The notes under the pieces were generated by a model, which was not told where the DNA came from, made no database searches, and was given only the letters and a program-made list of their open reading frames with translations. Source: JBFWRK01 sp050248955 (GTDB taxonomy: Bacteria; Actinomycetota; Acidimicrobiia; Acidimicrobiales; Ilumatobacteraceae). From it: a stretch of DNA of 64,000 nt. Below, in pieces: positions 25,749 through 34,760 of the stretch (its first letter is position 1; each line of letters starts with the position of its first letter). The stretch is taken from contig JBFWRK010000004.1 of assembly GCA_050248955.1 (NCBI GenBank), positions 124,001 to 188,000 of the forward strand, written 5' to 3'. The translations under genes and the position numbers were made by a program.

Positions 25749-27023
25749 ATGCACGAGGACGTGATCGACCTGGAGGACCTCGACGTGTGGGTCGGGCCGC
25801 GGTCCGTCATCGACGAGGGGTTCGCGAAGATCCGCGCGAGCGGCGAGCGCCCGTTCATCCGCGAGATCTCGCCCGAGGGCAACCGCTTCGGCGGCTACTA
25901 CGCGCTCAGCAGCTACGACGACGTCATCGACGTCAGCAAGCGACCCGCCGACTTCAGCTCGGCGCGCGGGGTGAACATCGTCGACATGCCGGCCGACCTC
26001 GTCCAGCACTTCGGCTCCATCATCGCGATGGACAACCCGCGGCACACCTACATCCGGCGCATCGTCGCGCAGCGCTTCGCGCCCAAGGCGCTGAACGAGC
26101 TGAAGGCGGACGTCGAACGGATCGCCGCGGAGATCGTTGCCGGCATCGCCGAGAAGGGCGAGTGCGACTTCGTCACGGAGGTCGCCGCACTGGTCCCGCT
26201 CAGGATCATCATCGACATGCTCGGCATCCCCCGCAGCCAGGAGCAGTTCATCTTCGACGTGACGAACCGGATGCTCGGCACCACCGACCCGGAGTACGTG
26301 CCGGACCAGTCGCGCGAGGGGCTCCGGCGCAACCTCGAGAGCATCGGCATGGAGCTCGTCCAGCTCGTCCAGGAGCTCGCCGAGGATCGGATCAAGAACC
26401 CCCAGGACGACCTGATCACCCGGCTCGTGATGGAGAACGCGGATGGCGAGAAGCTCAGCCCCCAGGAGCTCGGCGCGTTCTTCAACCTGCTCGTCGGCGC
26501 CGGCAACGAGACGACCCGCAACGCGATCACCCACGGCTTCCTCGCGCTCAGCAACGACAGCGAGCAGCGGGCGACGTGGCAGGGCGACTTCGAGGCCCAC
26601 GCGATGACCGCGGTCGAGGAGATCGTGCGCTACGCCTCGCCGGTGCTGTACGGCCGCCGGACGGTGACGGCCGACGGTGTGCGCATCGGCGACCAGGAGT
26701 TCCACGAAGGCGACAAGGTCGTGATGTGGTACTACTCGGCCAATCGCGACGAGTCGGTGTTCGACCGCCCGTTCGACTTCGACATCGCCCGTGATCCCAA
26801 TCCGCACGTCGCTTTCGGTGGTCCCGGCCCGCACTTCTGCCTCGGCGCGCACCTGGCCCGGCGTGAGATCACCGCGGTGTTCCGCGAGCTCTTCCGCCAG
26901 GTACCCGACATCCGCGCCGCCGGCGAGCCCGAGTACCTCCGCGCCAACTTCATCCACGGCATCAAGCACCTCCGGTGCGAGTACACGCCGACACGTGGCG
27001 CCGTCGGCGCCAGCGCCAACTGA
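25749..27023 (+). CDS. cytochrome P450, CYP125/CYP142/CYP124-like
   Basis: A 424-residue P450. The I-helix VGAGNETTRNAITHG (AGNETT near 251-256) and heme loop FGGPGPHFCLGAHLAR (Cys near 364) are the pattern of the CYP124/125/142 group. That group oxidises the terminal methyl of cholesterol, phytol-like or methyl-branched chains. ExxR is EEIVR near 290-294. ATG 25749 is used; GTG 25740 would add three residues. An exact operator lies just upstream, and an SDR follows 28 bases downstream. The family hint supports a sterol or isoprenoid side-chain substrate, which is inference from motif resemblance. Confidence 0.9.
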   Translation: MHEDVIDLEDLDVWVGPRSVIDEGFAKIRASGERPFIREISPEGNRFGGYYALSSYDDVIDVSKRPADFSSARGVNIVDMPADLVQHFGSIIAMDNPRHTYIRRIVAQRFAPKALNELKADVERIAAEIVAGIAEKGECDFVTEVAALVPLRIIIDMLGIPRSQEQFIFDVTNRMLGTTDPEYVPDQSREGLRRNLESIGMELVQLVQELAEDRIKNPQDDLITRLVMENADGEKLSPQELGAFFNLLVGAGNETTRNAITHGFLALSNDSEQRATWQGDFEAHAMTAVEEIVRYASPVLYGRRTVTADGVRIGDQEFHEGDKVVMWYYSANRDESVFDRPFDFDIARDPNPHVAFGGPGPHFCLGAHLARREITAVFRELFRQVPDIRAAGEPEYLRANFIHGIKHLRCEYTPTRGAVGASAN

Positions 27024-27051
27024 CCGTTCCGCGCGACAGGAGCACTGAACC

Positions 27052-27798
27052 ATGAGATTCACAGGGAAGACCGCGGTCGTGACCGGGTCGGGCCAGGGCA
27101 TCGGCGAGGCGTACGCCAAGGGGCTCGCCGCGGCCGGCGCGAACGTCGTGGTCGCCGACCTCAACCTGCCAGGCGCCGAGCGTGTCGCCGGTGAGATCGT
27201 GGCTGCCGGCGGCTCGGCGCTGGCGGTGCCGGTCGACGTGTCCGATCCGGCGAGCGCGCAGGCGATGGCCGACGCTGCGCTCGCCGCGTTCGGCAGCATC
27301 GATCAGCTCGTGAACAACGCCGCGATCTACGGCGACATGGCGCTGCAGCCGCTCATGTCCGTCGATCCCGACTACTACCACCGGTTCATGGAGGTCAACG
27401 TCAACGGTGCGCTGTGGTGCACGAGAGCCTGCTTCAAGGCGCTCGCCGATGGCGGCGGGGCGATCGTCAACCAGTCGTCCGTCGCGTCGTGGATGCCGAG
27501 TGGCTTCTACTCGATCTCGAAGGCGGCGATCAACGCCCTGACGGTCAGCCTTGCCAACGAGCTCGTCCGCAAGCAGATCCGGGTGAACGCGATCGCCCCT
27601 GGCTTCATCGACACCGAGGCCACGCGCAAGGTCACCCCGGAGAAGATGCTCGAGGGGATGAAGATGCAGACCCCGATGCGCCGGCTCGGCACGCCCGAGG
27701 ACCTCGTCGGTCTCGTGCTGTTCATGCTCTCCGACGAGGCGAGCTACATGACCGGCCAGATCGTCGCCGTCGACGGCGGACTGATCACCCGCCTCTGA
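27052..27798 (+). CDS. short-chain dehydrogenase/reductase
   Basis: A 248-residue classical SDR. The cofactor motif is TGSGQGIG near 10-17, NNAA lies near 87-90, and the catalytic Ser and YxxxK (SSVASW and FYSISKAA) are present. The acidic residue after strand 2 (VADLN) suggests NAD rather than NADP. The C-terminus GQIVAVDGGLITRL is standard. It is 28 bases after the P450 with AGGAG upstream, and so is probably co-transcribed. It likely oxidises the alcohol made by the P450 or a beta-hydroxyacyl-CoA. It is the first of eight intact SDR genes in the window. Confidence 0.92.
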   Translation: MRFTGKTAVVTGSGQGIGEAYAKGLAAAGANVVVADLNLPGAERVAGEIVAAGGSALAVPVDVSDPASAQAMADAALAAFGSIDQLVNNAAIYGDMALQPLMSVDPDYYHRFMEVNVNGALWCTRACFKALADGGGAIVNQSSVASWMPSGFYSISKAAINALTVSLANELVRKQIRVNAIAPGFIDTEATRKVTPEKMLEGMKMQTPMRRLGTPEDLVGLVLFMLSDEASYMTGQIVAVDGGLITRL

Positions 27799-28055
27799 GA
27801 CGGTTCTCTGCTCGACAACGCCCCCCACGAGCCCCACGAGCGTCTCTGCTACCAGGCGCACCACGAGGTTCTCTGCTCGCCAACGCGCACCATCTGGAAC
27901 TCTGTTCACCGGCGGACGCCACGCGTCCGCCTGGTAGCAGAGAACCTGGGGAGACGCGTTGGAGAGCAGAGAAGCAGCAGTACCGCCGACCGGAGCGAAC
28001 GGAGCGGCCGGAGCGAACCGGGCGAACCGGGCGAACGAAGCGGCTGGGGCGGCGG
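27799..28055. repeat. intergenic nested inverted-repeat element
   Basis: This 257-base gap between convergent SDR genes holds no gene. GGTTCTCTGCTC occurs at 27802 and 27867. The right arm at 27955-27973 matches the complement of 27869-27887 at 18 of 19 bases. CTCTGCTACCAGGCG at 27844-27858 has an exact complement at 27928-27942, and a GGCGGACG hairpin sits at 27911-27931. Together they could fold into a long branched hairpin and end transcription from both sides. The same TTCTCTGCTC/GAGCAGAGAA arms recur at 62532-62636. Short CGGAGCGAAC-like tandem repeats fill 27990-28036. Confidence 0.7.
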
Positions 28056-28832
28056 TCAGAGCGACAGGGAGTAGCCGCCGTTGAGCGGGATGGTCTGGCC
28101 GGTGAGCCAGCTCGCCGCCGGGCTCACCAGGTAGCCGACGAGCGCGGCGACGTCGTCGGGCTGACCCGGTCGACGAATCGCATAGCCGCGGAGCCGCGCC
28201 GCGACCTGCTGCTCGTCGGCGCCGGCCCAGACGGCCTCGGTGAGCGGCGTGCGCATCGTGCCGAGCGCGATGCTGTTCGCCGTCACGCCGTGCCGCCCGA
28301 CCTCCTTGGCCACGCTGCGCATCAGCCCGGCGGCTCCGGCCTTTGCCGCGGCATATGCCGCCATCATCGGCTCACCGACGCGTGACGCGTCGGAAACGAT
28401 CGTGACGACCCGGCCCCAACCGCCCTCGATCATCGCCGGCAGCGACGCCCGCACGCAGTGCATGACACCGAGCAGGTTGACCGCGAGGAAGGGCGACCAG
28501 TCCGCGGGCGCGGTCTCCGCGAACGGGACCATGCCCGGCCACGAGTCGCCACCCGCGTTGCCGGCGTTGTTCACGAGGATGTCGACGCCGCCGAGTCGAG
28601 CGACGGCGTCGGTGACCTGCTCGAAGTCGGTGACGTCGAACGGCGCGGCGACCGCCTCGCCGCCGGCGTCGCGCACGCGGACCGCTTGCAGCTCGGCGCG
28701 GTCGGCGACGAGGTCGTTGACCGCAACGCTCGCGCCCGCCTCAGCGAGCAGGGCGACCACCGCCGCCCCCACGCCCTGGCCGGCGCCGGTGACCAGCGCC
28801 CGCCGCCCGCGAAGGTCGAGCGCGACGGTCAT
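28056..28832 (-). CDS. short-chain dehydrogenase/reductase
   Basis: A 258-residue SDR. The cofactor motif is TGAGQGVG near 15-22, NNAGNAGG lies near 88-95, the catalytic Ser is in TIVSDASRV, and the YxxxK is YAAAKAGA. The C-terminal TGQTIPLNGGYSLSL is typical of beta-hydroxyacyl or 3-oxoacyl reductase-like members. ATG 28832 lies 7 bases after the upstream ALDH stop. Longer upstream readings overlap the ALDH in another frame. It is the last gene of the three-gene operon SDR-ALDH-SDR (31181 to 28056). The residue following strand 2 is Asn-Asp, consistent with NAD. Confidence 0.92.
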   Translation of the reverse strand: MTVALDLRGRRALVTGAGQGVGAAVVALLAEAGASVAVNDLVADRAELQAVRVRDAGGEAVAAPFDVTDFEQVTDAVARLGGVDILVNNAGNAGGDSWPGMVPFAETAPADWSPFLAVNLLGVMHCVRASLPAMIEGGWGRVVTIVSDASRVGEPMMAAYAAAKAGAAGLMRSVAKEVGRHGVTANSIALGTMRTPLTEAVWAGADEQQVAARLRGYAIRRPGQPDDVAALVGYLVSPAASWLTGQTIPLNGGYSLSL

Positions 28833-28839
28833 CGACCGC

Positions 28840-30315
28840 TCAGCCCTTGATCCAAGCGACCGCTTTCGTCTCGAGGTGCTGCTCGAACCCCTCGATGCCG
28901 TTCTGGCGGCCGATGCCACTGTTCTTGTAGCCGCCGTACGGCGAGTCGGCGCCGTACCAGACACCGCCGTTCACGCTCAACGAACCGGTGCGGATGCGGC
29001 GCGCGATCGCCGTGGCCCGCCCGTCGTCGGCCGAGAAGACGCCGCCGGATAGCCCGTAGCCGCTGTCGTTGGCGATGCGGACCGCATCCTCGTCGTCGTC
29101 GTAGGGGATGACCACCAGGACGGGGCCGAAGATCTCCTCGCGAGCGATCGTCATCGAGTTGTCGACGTCGGTGAACAGCGTCGGTTCGACGTACCAGCCC
29201 TTCGGGAGGTGGGCCGGGCGGCTGCCACCGAGCGCGAGCTTCGCGCCCTCCTCCTGGCCCTTGGCGACGTACCCGAGCACGCGGTTCATCTGCTTCTCGC
29301 TCACGAGTGGGCCCATCAGGTTGCCGATGTCCTGCGGGTCGCCGTACGGCACCTGGCTCATGCCGGCCATGATCAGTTCGACGCCCTCGTCGTAGCGCGA
29401 CCGCGGGAGCAACATGCGGGTCTGCATCGCGCAGCCCTGACCGGCATGCATGCACACGATCGAGCCCATCGGCACGACGCTCGGGAAGTCCGCATCGTCG
29501 AGCACGATCATCGCCGACTTGCCGCCGAGCTCGAGGAACACCCGCTTGAGCGTGGCGGCGCCCTTCTCCATGATCCGCTTGCCGGTCATGGTGGAACCCG
29601 TGAACGAGATCATGTCGACCTGCGCCGACAGCGTCAGCTCCTCACCCACGAGGTGATCGGACGAGGTGACGACGTTGACCACGCCGGCCGGGATGTCGGT
29701 CTGCTCGGCCATCAGCCGACCGAGCCGCGTGGCGTTCCAGGGGGTGTCGGGTGCCGGCTTGAGCACCATCGTGTTGCCCGTCGCGAGGATCTGACCGATC
29801 TTGTTGATCGTCACCTCGAACGGGTAGTTCCACGGGGTGATCGCGCCGATGACGCCAATCGGCTCCTTCCACACCTGGCGGCGGGAGTTGATGCCGAACA
29901 TCTGCGAGTCGTCGAGATCGCGCTCCCAGGCGAACTCGTCGATCATCCGTGCCGGCCAGAGCAGCGCGTCGGCCAGCGGCCCGTCGAGCTGCGCGGCATA
30001 GGTGACCCCGCGCGGCGCGCCGACCTCGGCGATCAGCTCCTCGCGCATCTCCTCCTGCTCGGAGACGATCGCGGCGTGGAGCTGCTCGAGGCAGCGCTTG
30101 CGCAGCGCCCTGTCCGTCGACCAACCCGTCTCGTCGAAGGCGCGGCGGGCGGCGGAGATCGCGCGCTGCATCTCGGCCGCCGAGCCGTCCGCAACCTGGC
30201 CGAGCACCTCCTCGGTGGCGGGGTTGATGTTGTCGAACGTCGTCCCACTGTCGGCCGGGATCAGCTGACCGTCGACGAGCATCCGCGTCTCGGGCGTGAA
30301 CGCGAGGTCACCCAT
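28840..30315 (-). CDS. aldehyde dehydrogenase, NAD(P)-dependent
   Basis: A 491-residue ALDH. The Glu is in LELGGKSAM, the catalytic Cys in HAGQGCAMQTR, the cofactor segment is TPWNYPFEV, and ISFTGSTMTGKRI is present. It probably oxidises the aldehyde formed from a P450-generated alcohol. It sits between two SDR genes with 2- and 7-base gaps, so alcohol-to-aldehyde and aldehyde-to-acid steps appear to be encoded together. It differs from the ALDH at 1036, which has GQTC instead of GQGC. Confidence 0.95.
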   Translation of the reverse strand: MGDLAFTPETRMLVDGQLIPADSGTTFDNINPATEEVLGQVADGSAAEMQRAISAARRAFDETGWSTDRALRKRCLEQLHAAIVSEQEEMREELIAEVGAPRGVTYAAQLDGPLADALLWPARMIDEFAWERDLDDSQMFGINSRRQVWKEPIGVIGAITPWNYPFEVTINKIGQILATGNTMVLKPAPDTPWNATRLGRLMAEQTDIPAGVVNVVTSSDHLVGEELTLSAQVDMISFTGSTMTGKRIMEKGAATLKRVFLELGGKSAMIVLDDADFPSVVPMGSIVCMHAGQGCAMQTRMLLPRSRYDEGVELIMAGMSQVPYGDPQDIGNLMGPLVSEKQMNRVLGYVAKGQEEGAKLALGGSRPAHLPKGWYVEPTLFTDVDNSMTIAREEIFGPVLVVIPYDDDEDAVRIANDSGYGLSGGVFSADDGRATAIARRIRTGSLSVNGGVWYGADSPYGGYKNSGIGRQNGIEGFEQHLETKAVAWIKG

Positions 30316-30317
30316 GG

Positions 30318-31181
30318 TCAGCCCTGCGGACCGTTCGGCCAGCGCAGCAGCGAGCCGGCGTCGACGCGCAGGTTGATCCCCGTGACGTAGCGCGACTCGT
30401 CGGAGGCGAAGAACAGTACGGCGTTGGAGATGTCGCGCGGCTCGACGTAGGGGATCGGCATGGCCTGGAACATCATGAACGCCGGCATCACGTCGTCGGC
30501 GTTCGGGTTCTCGAGGTCCGGACGGAAGACCTTGTAGAGGTCCTCGTTGTGCAACAGGTTGGTGTTGCAGTTCGTCGGGTGCACCGCGTTCACCCGGATG
30601 CTCTGCGCCGCGAGCTGCAGCGCGAGCACTTCGGTGTACTGGACGATGAACGTCTTCGCGAGGCCGTACCCGACACCACCCGGGCCGAGTGCCGGGTTGT
30701 TGAGCGTGCCCGGCATCATGCCCGCGGTCGAACCGGTCAGGATGATCGAGCCGCCGGCCGAGAGGTAGGGCAGCGTGACCGCGACGGCGTTCATCACGCC
30801 ACCGAAGTCGACGTCCATCGCGTCGATGAACGCCTGCGCCGTGTGCCCCTTGATCGGCAGGATGCCGGCGTTGGCGCAGACGATGTCCAGCCCGCCGCCG
30901 AACTCGGCGACGCCCTTGCCCACGGCGTCGCGCAGCTGGTCGCGCTCTCGCACGTCGGCCTTCGCCGAGAAGATCTTCCGGCCCGTCGCCTCGACCTGGG
31001 CGACCGTGTCGGCCATGTCCGCCGGCGAACCGAGCGGGTACCTGACCGTGTCGATGTCCTCGAGGAGATCGACCGCGATGACGTTCGCGCCCTCCTCTGC
31101 CAGACGGATGCAGTGGCTCTTGCCCTGCCCCCGTGCCGCACCGGTGACCAGTGCGACCTTGCCGTCGAGTCGACCCCCCAC
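30318..31181 (-). CDS. mycofactocin-coupled type SDR (carveol-dehydrogenase-like)
   Basis: A 287-residue SDR with the signature of the mycofactocin-associated family: TGAARGQGKSHCIRLAEEGA at the nucleotide fold, the extended loop around NLLHNEDLYKVFRPDLENP, and a C-terminal TGINLRVDAGSL. In characterised members the NAD stays bound and electrons pass to mycofactocin rather than to free NAD. The YxxxK is YGLAK. No mycofactocin biosynthesis gene is in the window. It opens the SDR-ALDH-SDR operon and has a family operator 32 bases upstream of its start. Likely role: oxidation of a secondary or allylic alcohol. Confidence 0.85.
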   Translation of the reverse strand: MGGRLDGKVALVTGAARGQGKSHCIRLAEEGANVIAVDLLEDIDTVRYPLGSPADMADTVAQVEATGRKIFSAKADVRERDQLRDAVGKGVAEFGGGLDIVCANAGILPIKGHTAQAFIDAMDVDFGGVMNAVAVTLPYLSAGGSIILTGSTAGMMPGTLNNPALGPGGVGYGLAKTFIVQYTEVLALQLAAQSIRVNAVHPTNCNTNLLHNEDLYKVFRPDLENPNADDVMPAFMMFQAMPIPYVEPRDISNAVLFFASDESRYVTGINLRVDAGSLLRWPNGPQG

Positions 31182-31212
31182 GTGACTACCTCCAGGTTGT
31201 TGTGCCCGTCGT

Positions 31213-31226
31213 TGACGAACGTGTCA
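31213..31226. promoter_or_regulatory. operator, TGAC-N6-GTCA family
   Basis: TGACGAACGTGTCA, extended TTGAC...GTCAGA, is an exact match 31 bases upstream of the mycofactocin-type SDR start at 31181 (minus strand). The stretch from here to the TetR stop at 31391 shows no further gene or repeat. Confidence 0.75.
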
Positions 31227-31390
31227 GAACTTAGCGATCAGCGCGGGGCCGCTACGAAGCGGGCTCGGTTGCGATCGGCGCGTCGGCGAGCTCGGAGGCA
31301 GCCGCAAGATGGTTCATCGACGTGCCCCCGATCAGTCGAACGACGATCCCCCGTCGCGGTGACGAAGCGTACGAGCACCGCATTTCAGGG

Positions 31391-31990
31391 TCAAGTTGTC
31401 TCAGAAACGACGATCCAGGGGTGCATCACGCGGGCGATGACATCGTCCACGAACGGGCCCTTCGCCGGACGCCCCTCGATGACCACGCGGAACAGGATCG
31501 GACCGAGCAGCAGCGCGGTGAGCTCGTGCGGGTCCGGGTCACCGACGATCTCGCCGCGCTCGGCTGCGCGCGCGACCGCCGTCGCGAGGTTCATCACGTT
31601 GTGGTCGAGGATCCGCCGGCGCAGCTCCGCCGCGCCCGGATCGAGGCTCGCACGAGCGACGAGCACGGAGACGAACTGGATCGCCGCCGGTTGGCCCATC
31701 TCGGTCGCGGCGCGTCGGAGCTCGGTGCGCAACCACTCGATCAGCGGGCCGTCACCCGGCCTGAGCAACGGCGGGTCAACCTCACCGAGCACGTCGTACA
31801 GGAGGTCGGCGGCTGTCGGCCAGTGCCGGTACATCGTCGCCCGCCCGACGCCCGACACCTCGGACACCCGCTGGTGAGTCACCGAGGCCGCGCCCTCGTC
31901 GGCGAGCAGCGCGGCGACGGCGTCGACCACAGCTCGGCGCGTTCGACCGATTCGAGGATCGACCCGCCCGGTCCGCGCAACGTGAGCCAC
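31391..31990 (-). CDS. TetR/AcrR-family transcriptional regulator
   Basis: A 199-residue regulator. The helix-turn-helix at about 20-62 includes VTHQRVSEVSGVGRATMYRHWP, and the recognition segment YRHWPTAADLL is typical of the TetR_C_16-like group. The start is GTG 31990. It is divergent from the reductase at 32074 across 83 bases, and convergent-free on its 3' side, where the operon at 31181 has its operator. No TGAC-N6-GTCA site occurs in its own promoter. It is one of two candidate regulators for the window-wide motif; the other is at 9880-10587. Confidence 0.9.
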   Translation of the reverse strand: MAHVARTGRVDPRIGRTRRAVVDAVAALLADEGAASVTHQRVSEVSGVGRATMYRHWPTAADLLYDVLGEVDPPLLRPGDGPLIEWLRTELRRAATEMGQPAAIQFVSVLVARASLDPGAAELRRRILDHNVMNLATAVARAAERGEIVGDPDPHELTALLLGPILFRVVIEGRPAKGPFVDDVIARVMHPWIVVSETT

Positions 31991-32073
31991 CGCAACACAC
32001 TAGGAGTGCCCGCACTTGTCGCCGCGGAACATCTGGGTCACGATGTCTCACCGCGTCAGGGGGAGGTGCACTC

Positions 32074-33132
32074 ATGTCGATTCGAGTCGTCCACGTCGGT
32101 ACGGGCTTCGTCGGCTCGCAAGCGTTGCGCGGTGTGATCGAGCGCCCCGATCTCGAGCTGGTCGGCCTCGTGGTGAGCAACCCGGACAAGGTCGGACGCG
32201 ATGCCGGCACGTTCACTGCGGCGGGGTCGACCGGCGTGATCGCTACGGACGACCTCGGCGCTGCGCTCGCGCTCCGCCCCGACGTCGTCAGCTACTTCGC
32301 GACGACGCACGGGCGCCTGAAGATCGCGCTCAACGACTTCTGCACGATCCTGTCGGGTGGCGCCAACATCGTCACGACGTCGGTCGGCGCCCTCATCCAC
32401 CCCGGCTCGACCCGCCCCGACGTGCTCGAACGGCTCGAAGCCGCATGCGCCGCGGGAACCACGACCTGCTTCTCGACCGGCATCGACCCGGGGTTCTTCA
32501 GCGACTTCCTGCCCGTCGTGTTGAGCGGCTGCGGCCGGCGCATCGACGCCGTGCGCATCTACGAGATGGTGGTCTACGAGTCCGGTGCGCAGAGCGACAG
32601 CGTGGCGTTCGACCAGATCGGGTTCGGCGCTCCCATCGACTCCGTGCCGCCGCTCGTACACCCCGACGGGCTGCGCGCCAACTGGGGCGGCGTTCTGACG
32701 ATGATCGGTGAGCAGCTCGGGGTCACCTTCGACGAGGTCACCGCCGATCACGAGCTCCTGCCCGCCCCGGAGTCGTTCCCCTACGAGGGGCGCACGATCG
32801 ATGCCGGCACGATCGCCGGCATGCGGTTCCACGTCGCCGGCGTCGTCGACGGTCGCGAGGTGGTCTCGCTCTCCCACGTGACCAGATCGAGGCCGGACCT
32901 CGCGCCGGACTGGCCCCGGCCACTGCGCAGCGACGCCTACCGGATCGTCATCGAGGGTGACCCGCGCCTCGAGTGCGAGTTCGAGTTCTCGAGCGCCGAC
33001 GGCACCCATCTCGACGGCGGGTTCGCGATCACCGCGATGCGCGCCGTGAACGCGATCCCGCTCGTGGTCGCCGCCGAACCGGGGGTGAAGTCCGTCTTCG
33101 AGCTGCCGGTGATCGCCGGACGACTTCGCTGA
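32074..33132 (+). CDS. Rossmann-fold reductase, dihydrodipicolinate-reductase/DAPDH-like
   Basis: A 352-residue NAD(P)-binding protein. The motif VVHVGTGFVGSQALRGV at the N-terminus and IDPGFFSDFLP in the middle match the 2,4-diaminopentanoate-dehydrogenase-like group of the dihydrodipicolinate reductase superfamily. Actinobacteria carry many such proteins of unknown substrate in degradation clusters. A strong ribosome site (GGGGGAGG) lies 8 bases upstream. It is monocistronic, divergent from the TetR and convergent with the SDR at 33154. The TetR may regulate it, judged only from position. Confidence 0.8.
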   Translation: MSIRVVHVGTGFVGSQALRGVIERPDLELVGLVVSNPDKVGRDAGTFTAAGSTGVIATDDLGAALALRPDVVSYFATTHGRLKIALNDFCTILSGGANIVTTSVGALIHPGSTRPDVLERLEAACAAGTTTCFSTGIDPGFFSDFLPVVLSGCGRRIDAVRIYEMVVYESGAQSDSVAFDQIGFGAPIDSVPPLVHPDGLRANWGGVLTMIGEQLGVTFDEVTADHELLPAPESFPYEGRTIDAGTIAGMRFHVAGVVDGREVVSLSHVTRSRPDLAPDWPRPLRSDAYRIVIEGDPRLECEFEFSSADGTHLDGGFAITAMRAVNAIPLVVAAEPGVKSVFELPVIAGRLR

Positions 33133-33153
33133 TCCGCCACCGGTGAGGCGCGC

Positions 33154-33921
33154 TCAGAGACCCAGCGGGTAGCCGCCGCTGACGCGCAGCGTCTCGCCGG
33201 TGATGAAGCCGGCCTCGTCGGAGCAGAGGTAGAGCGCGGCGGAGACGACGTCGTCCATCGACCCCAGCCGGTGGACGAGCTGACGGTTCTCGACGAAGTC
33301 GTCGATCATCTCCTTCGGCAGCCCATCGAGCGCGTTCTCGGTCGCCATCAGCCCGGGCGCGATCGCGTTCACGCGGATCTTGTCGGGCGCGAGCTCGGTG
33401 GCCAACGCGATCGTGAGGCCGCGCACGGCCAGCTTCGAGACCCCGTACGGAGAGCTCGAAATGTATCCGGCGATCGACGAGATGTTGAGCACCGCCCCGC
33501 CACCGCGCCCGCGCATCGAGTCACGGCACGCCACCGTGCAGTTGACGACGCCGATGACGTTGACGTCGAACAGGTCGCGCAGCTCGGAGCGCGGGAGCAC
33601 CGAGAACGGCTGGTTGTAGTGGAGCAGGTGCAGGCCGGCGTTGTTGATGCAGACGTCGACACCACCGAGCTCGTCCGTCGTGCGGCGGACCGCGGCGTCG
33701 ACCTGGTGCTCATCGCCGACGTTGCACTGCACGGAGATCGCCGTGACGCCACTCGCCCGGAGCTCGGCGGCGGTCAGCTCGCCGGCGTGCGCGTCGATGT
33801 CGGCGATCACGATGGCGGCGCCCTCCGCGCTCATCGCCCGGGCGAACGCGCGACCGAACCCGATCGCGCCACCGGTGATGAACGCCACCTTGCCGTCGAA
33901 GCGCTTGCTGGGTCCCGCCAC
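33154..33921 (-). CDS. short-chain dehydrogenase/reductase
   Basis: A 255-residue SDR. The cofactor motif is TGGAIGFGRAFARAM with Gly spacing GGxxGxG, followed by NNAG, a catalytic Ser in NISSIAGYIS, and YxxxK as YGVSK. The C-terminal segment is FITGETLRVSGGYPLGL. GTG 33921 is chosen because it follows the upstream stop by 8 bases. The first positions are not certain, since CTG 33933 is also in frame. It is downstream of the beta-hydroxyacid dehydrogenase and the ABC ATPase in a minus-strand operon that begins at the SBP or permease gene. Confidence 0.88.
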   Translation of the reverse strand: MAGPSKRFDGKVAFITGGAIGFGRAFARAMSAEGAAIVIADIDAHAGELTAAELRASGVTAISVQCNVGDEHQVDAAVRRTTDELGGVDVCINNAGLHLLHYNQPFSVLPRSELRDLFDVNVIGVVNCTVACRDSMRGRGGGAVLNISSIAGYISSSPYGVSKLAVRGLTIALATELAPDKIRVNAIAPGLMATENALDGLPKEMIDDFVENRQLVHRLGSMDDVVSAALYLCSDEAGFITGETLRVSGGYPLGL

Positions 33922-33929
33922 GACGGTGC

Positions 33930-34760
33930 TCAGTCGCCTTCGACCCAGGAGGCCAGGTCGCCGAGCAGCCCGAGATCGATGCCGAGTGACGCGGCGACCT
34001 CGCGGATCACCCCGACGTCCTTGACCAGGTACGGCTTCGCCGCGGCGGACATCGCTTCGGGAGGGATCTGCTGGAACAGACGGAGGGCGAAGCTGTCGCC
34101 GCTGCACTCGGACACGACCCGGGAGAGCTCGCCCGGCGACACGCCCATCGACGCTCCCAACGACGCCGCCGCGAGCGCGGTGCGCAGGTGCACGGTGAAC
34201 AGCAGGTTGTTGATCAGCTTCATCCGCTGACCATCGCCGAGGCCGCCGACCTCGAGGATCGGGTTGCCATAGGACTCGAGCACCGGCCGCACACGTGCGA
34301 GCGCGTCCCGATCACCACCGACGAGCAGCGTCAGCTGGCTGGCGCGGATGTGGTCGGCGGTGCCACTGATCGGGACGTCGAGCACGTGCACGCCCTCGGG
34401 CGCAGCCGCCTGCAGATCGACCGACAGCGCCGGACTTCCCGTGACGTGACTGACCAGCACCGAACCCGGCCGCAGCGCGTCGAGCACACCGCCGTCGAGC
34501 ACCACCTCGCGGAACTGCGCATCGTTGAAGAGGCAGAGGATCAGCACCTCGACGTTCGCCGCCAGCTCCACCGCCGATGACGCGACCGCGATCCCGTCCG
34601 ACTCGAGCTCGGCTCGCTGCTCGGATCTGCGGACGAAGGCCGTCGTCGGCCAGCCCGCGGCGAGCAGCCGATCGACCATCGGCCGGCCCATCTGGCCGAC
34701 GCCGATGAAGCCGACGGTGATCTCCTGGTTCGCGGTGGCGTCGGCAGCGCTACTCGACAT
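33930..34760 (-). CDS. beta-hydroxyacid dehydrogenase (3-hydroxyisobutyrate dehydrogenase-like)
   Basis: A 276-residue member of the 6-phosphogluconate/3-hydroxyisobutyrate dehydrogenase superfamily. The Rossmann motif is GFIGVGQMGRPMVDRLL, the substrate loop is DVPISGTADHIRASQL, and the catalytic Lys is in MKLINNLL. It oxidises a small 3-hydroxy acid or reduces a semialdehyde. Its start overlaps the end of the upstream ABC ATPase by 11 bases, so it is coupled to the importer. It may act on an imported short acid, or on an end product such as methylmalonate-type intermediates. The substrate is unknown. Confidence 0.87.
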   Translation of the reverse strand: MSSSAADATANQEITVGFIGVGQMGRPMVDRLLAAGWPTTAFVRRSEQRAELESDGIAVASSAVELAANVEVLILCLFNDAQFREVVLDGGVLDALRPGSVLVSHVTGSPALSVDLQAAAPEGVHVLDVPISGTADHIRASQLTLLVGGDRDALARVRPVLESYGNPILEVGGLGDGQRMKLINNLLFTVHLRTALAAASLGASMGVSPGELSRVVSECSGDSFALRLFQQIPPEAMSAAAKPYLVKDVGVIREVAASLGIDLGLLGDLASWVEGD

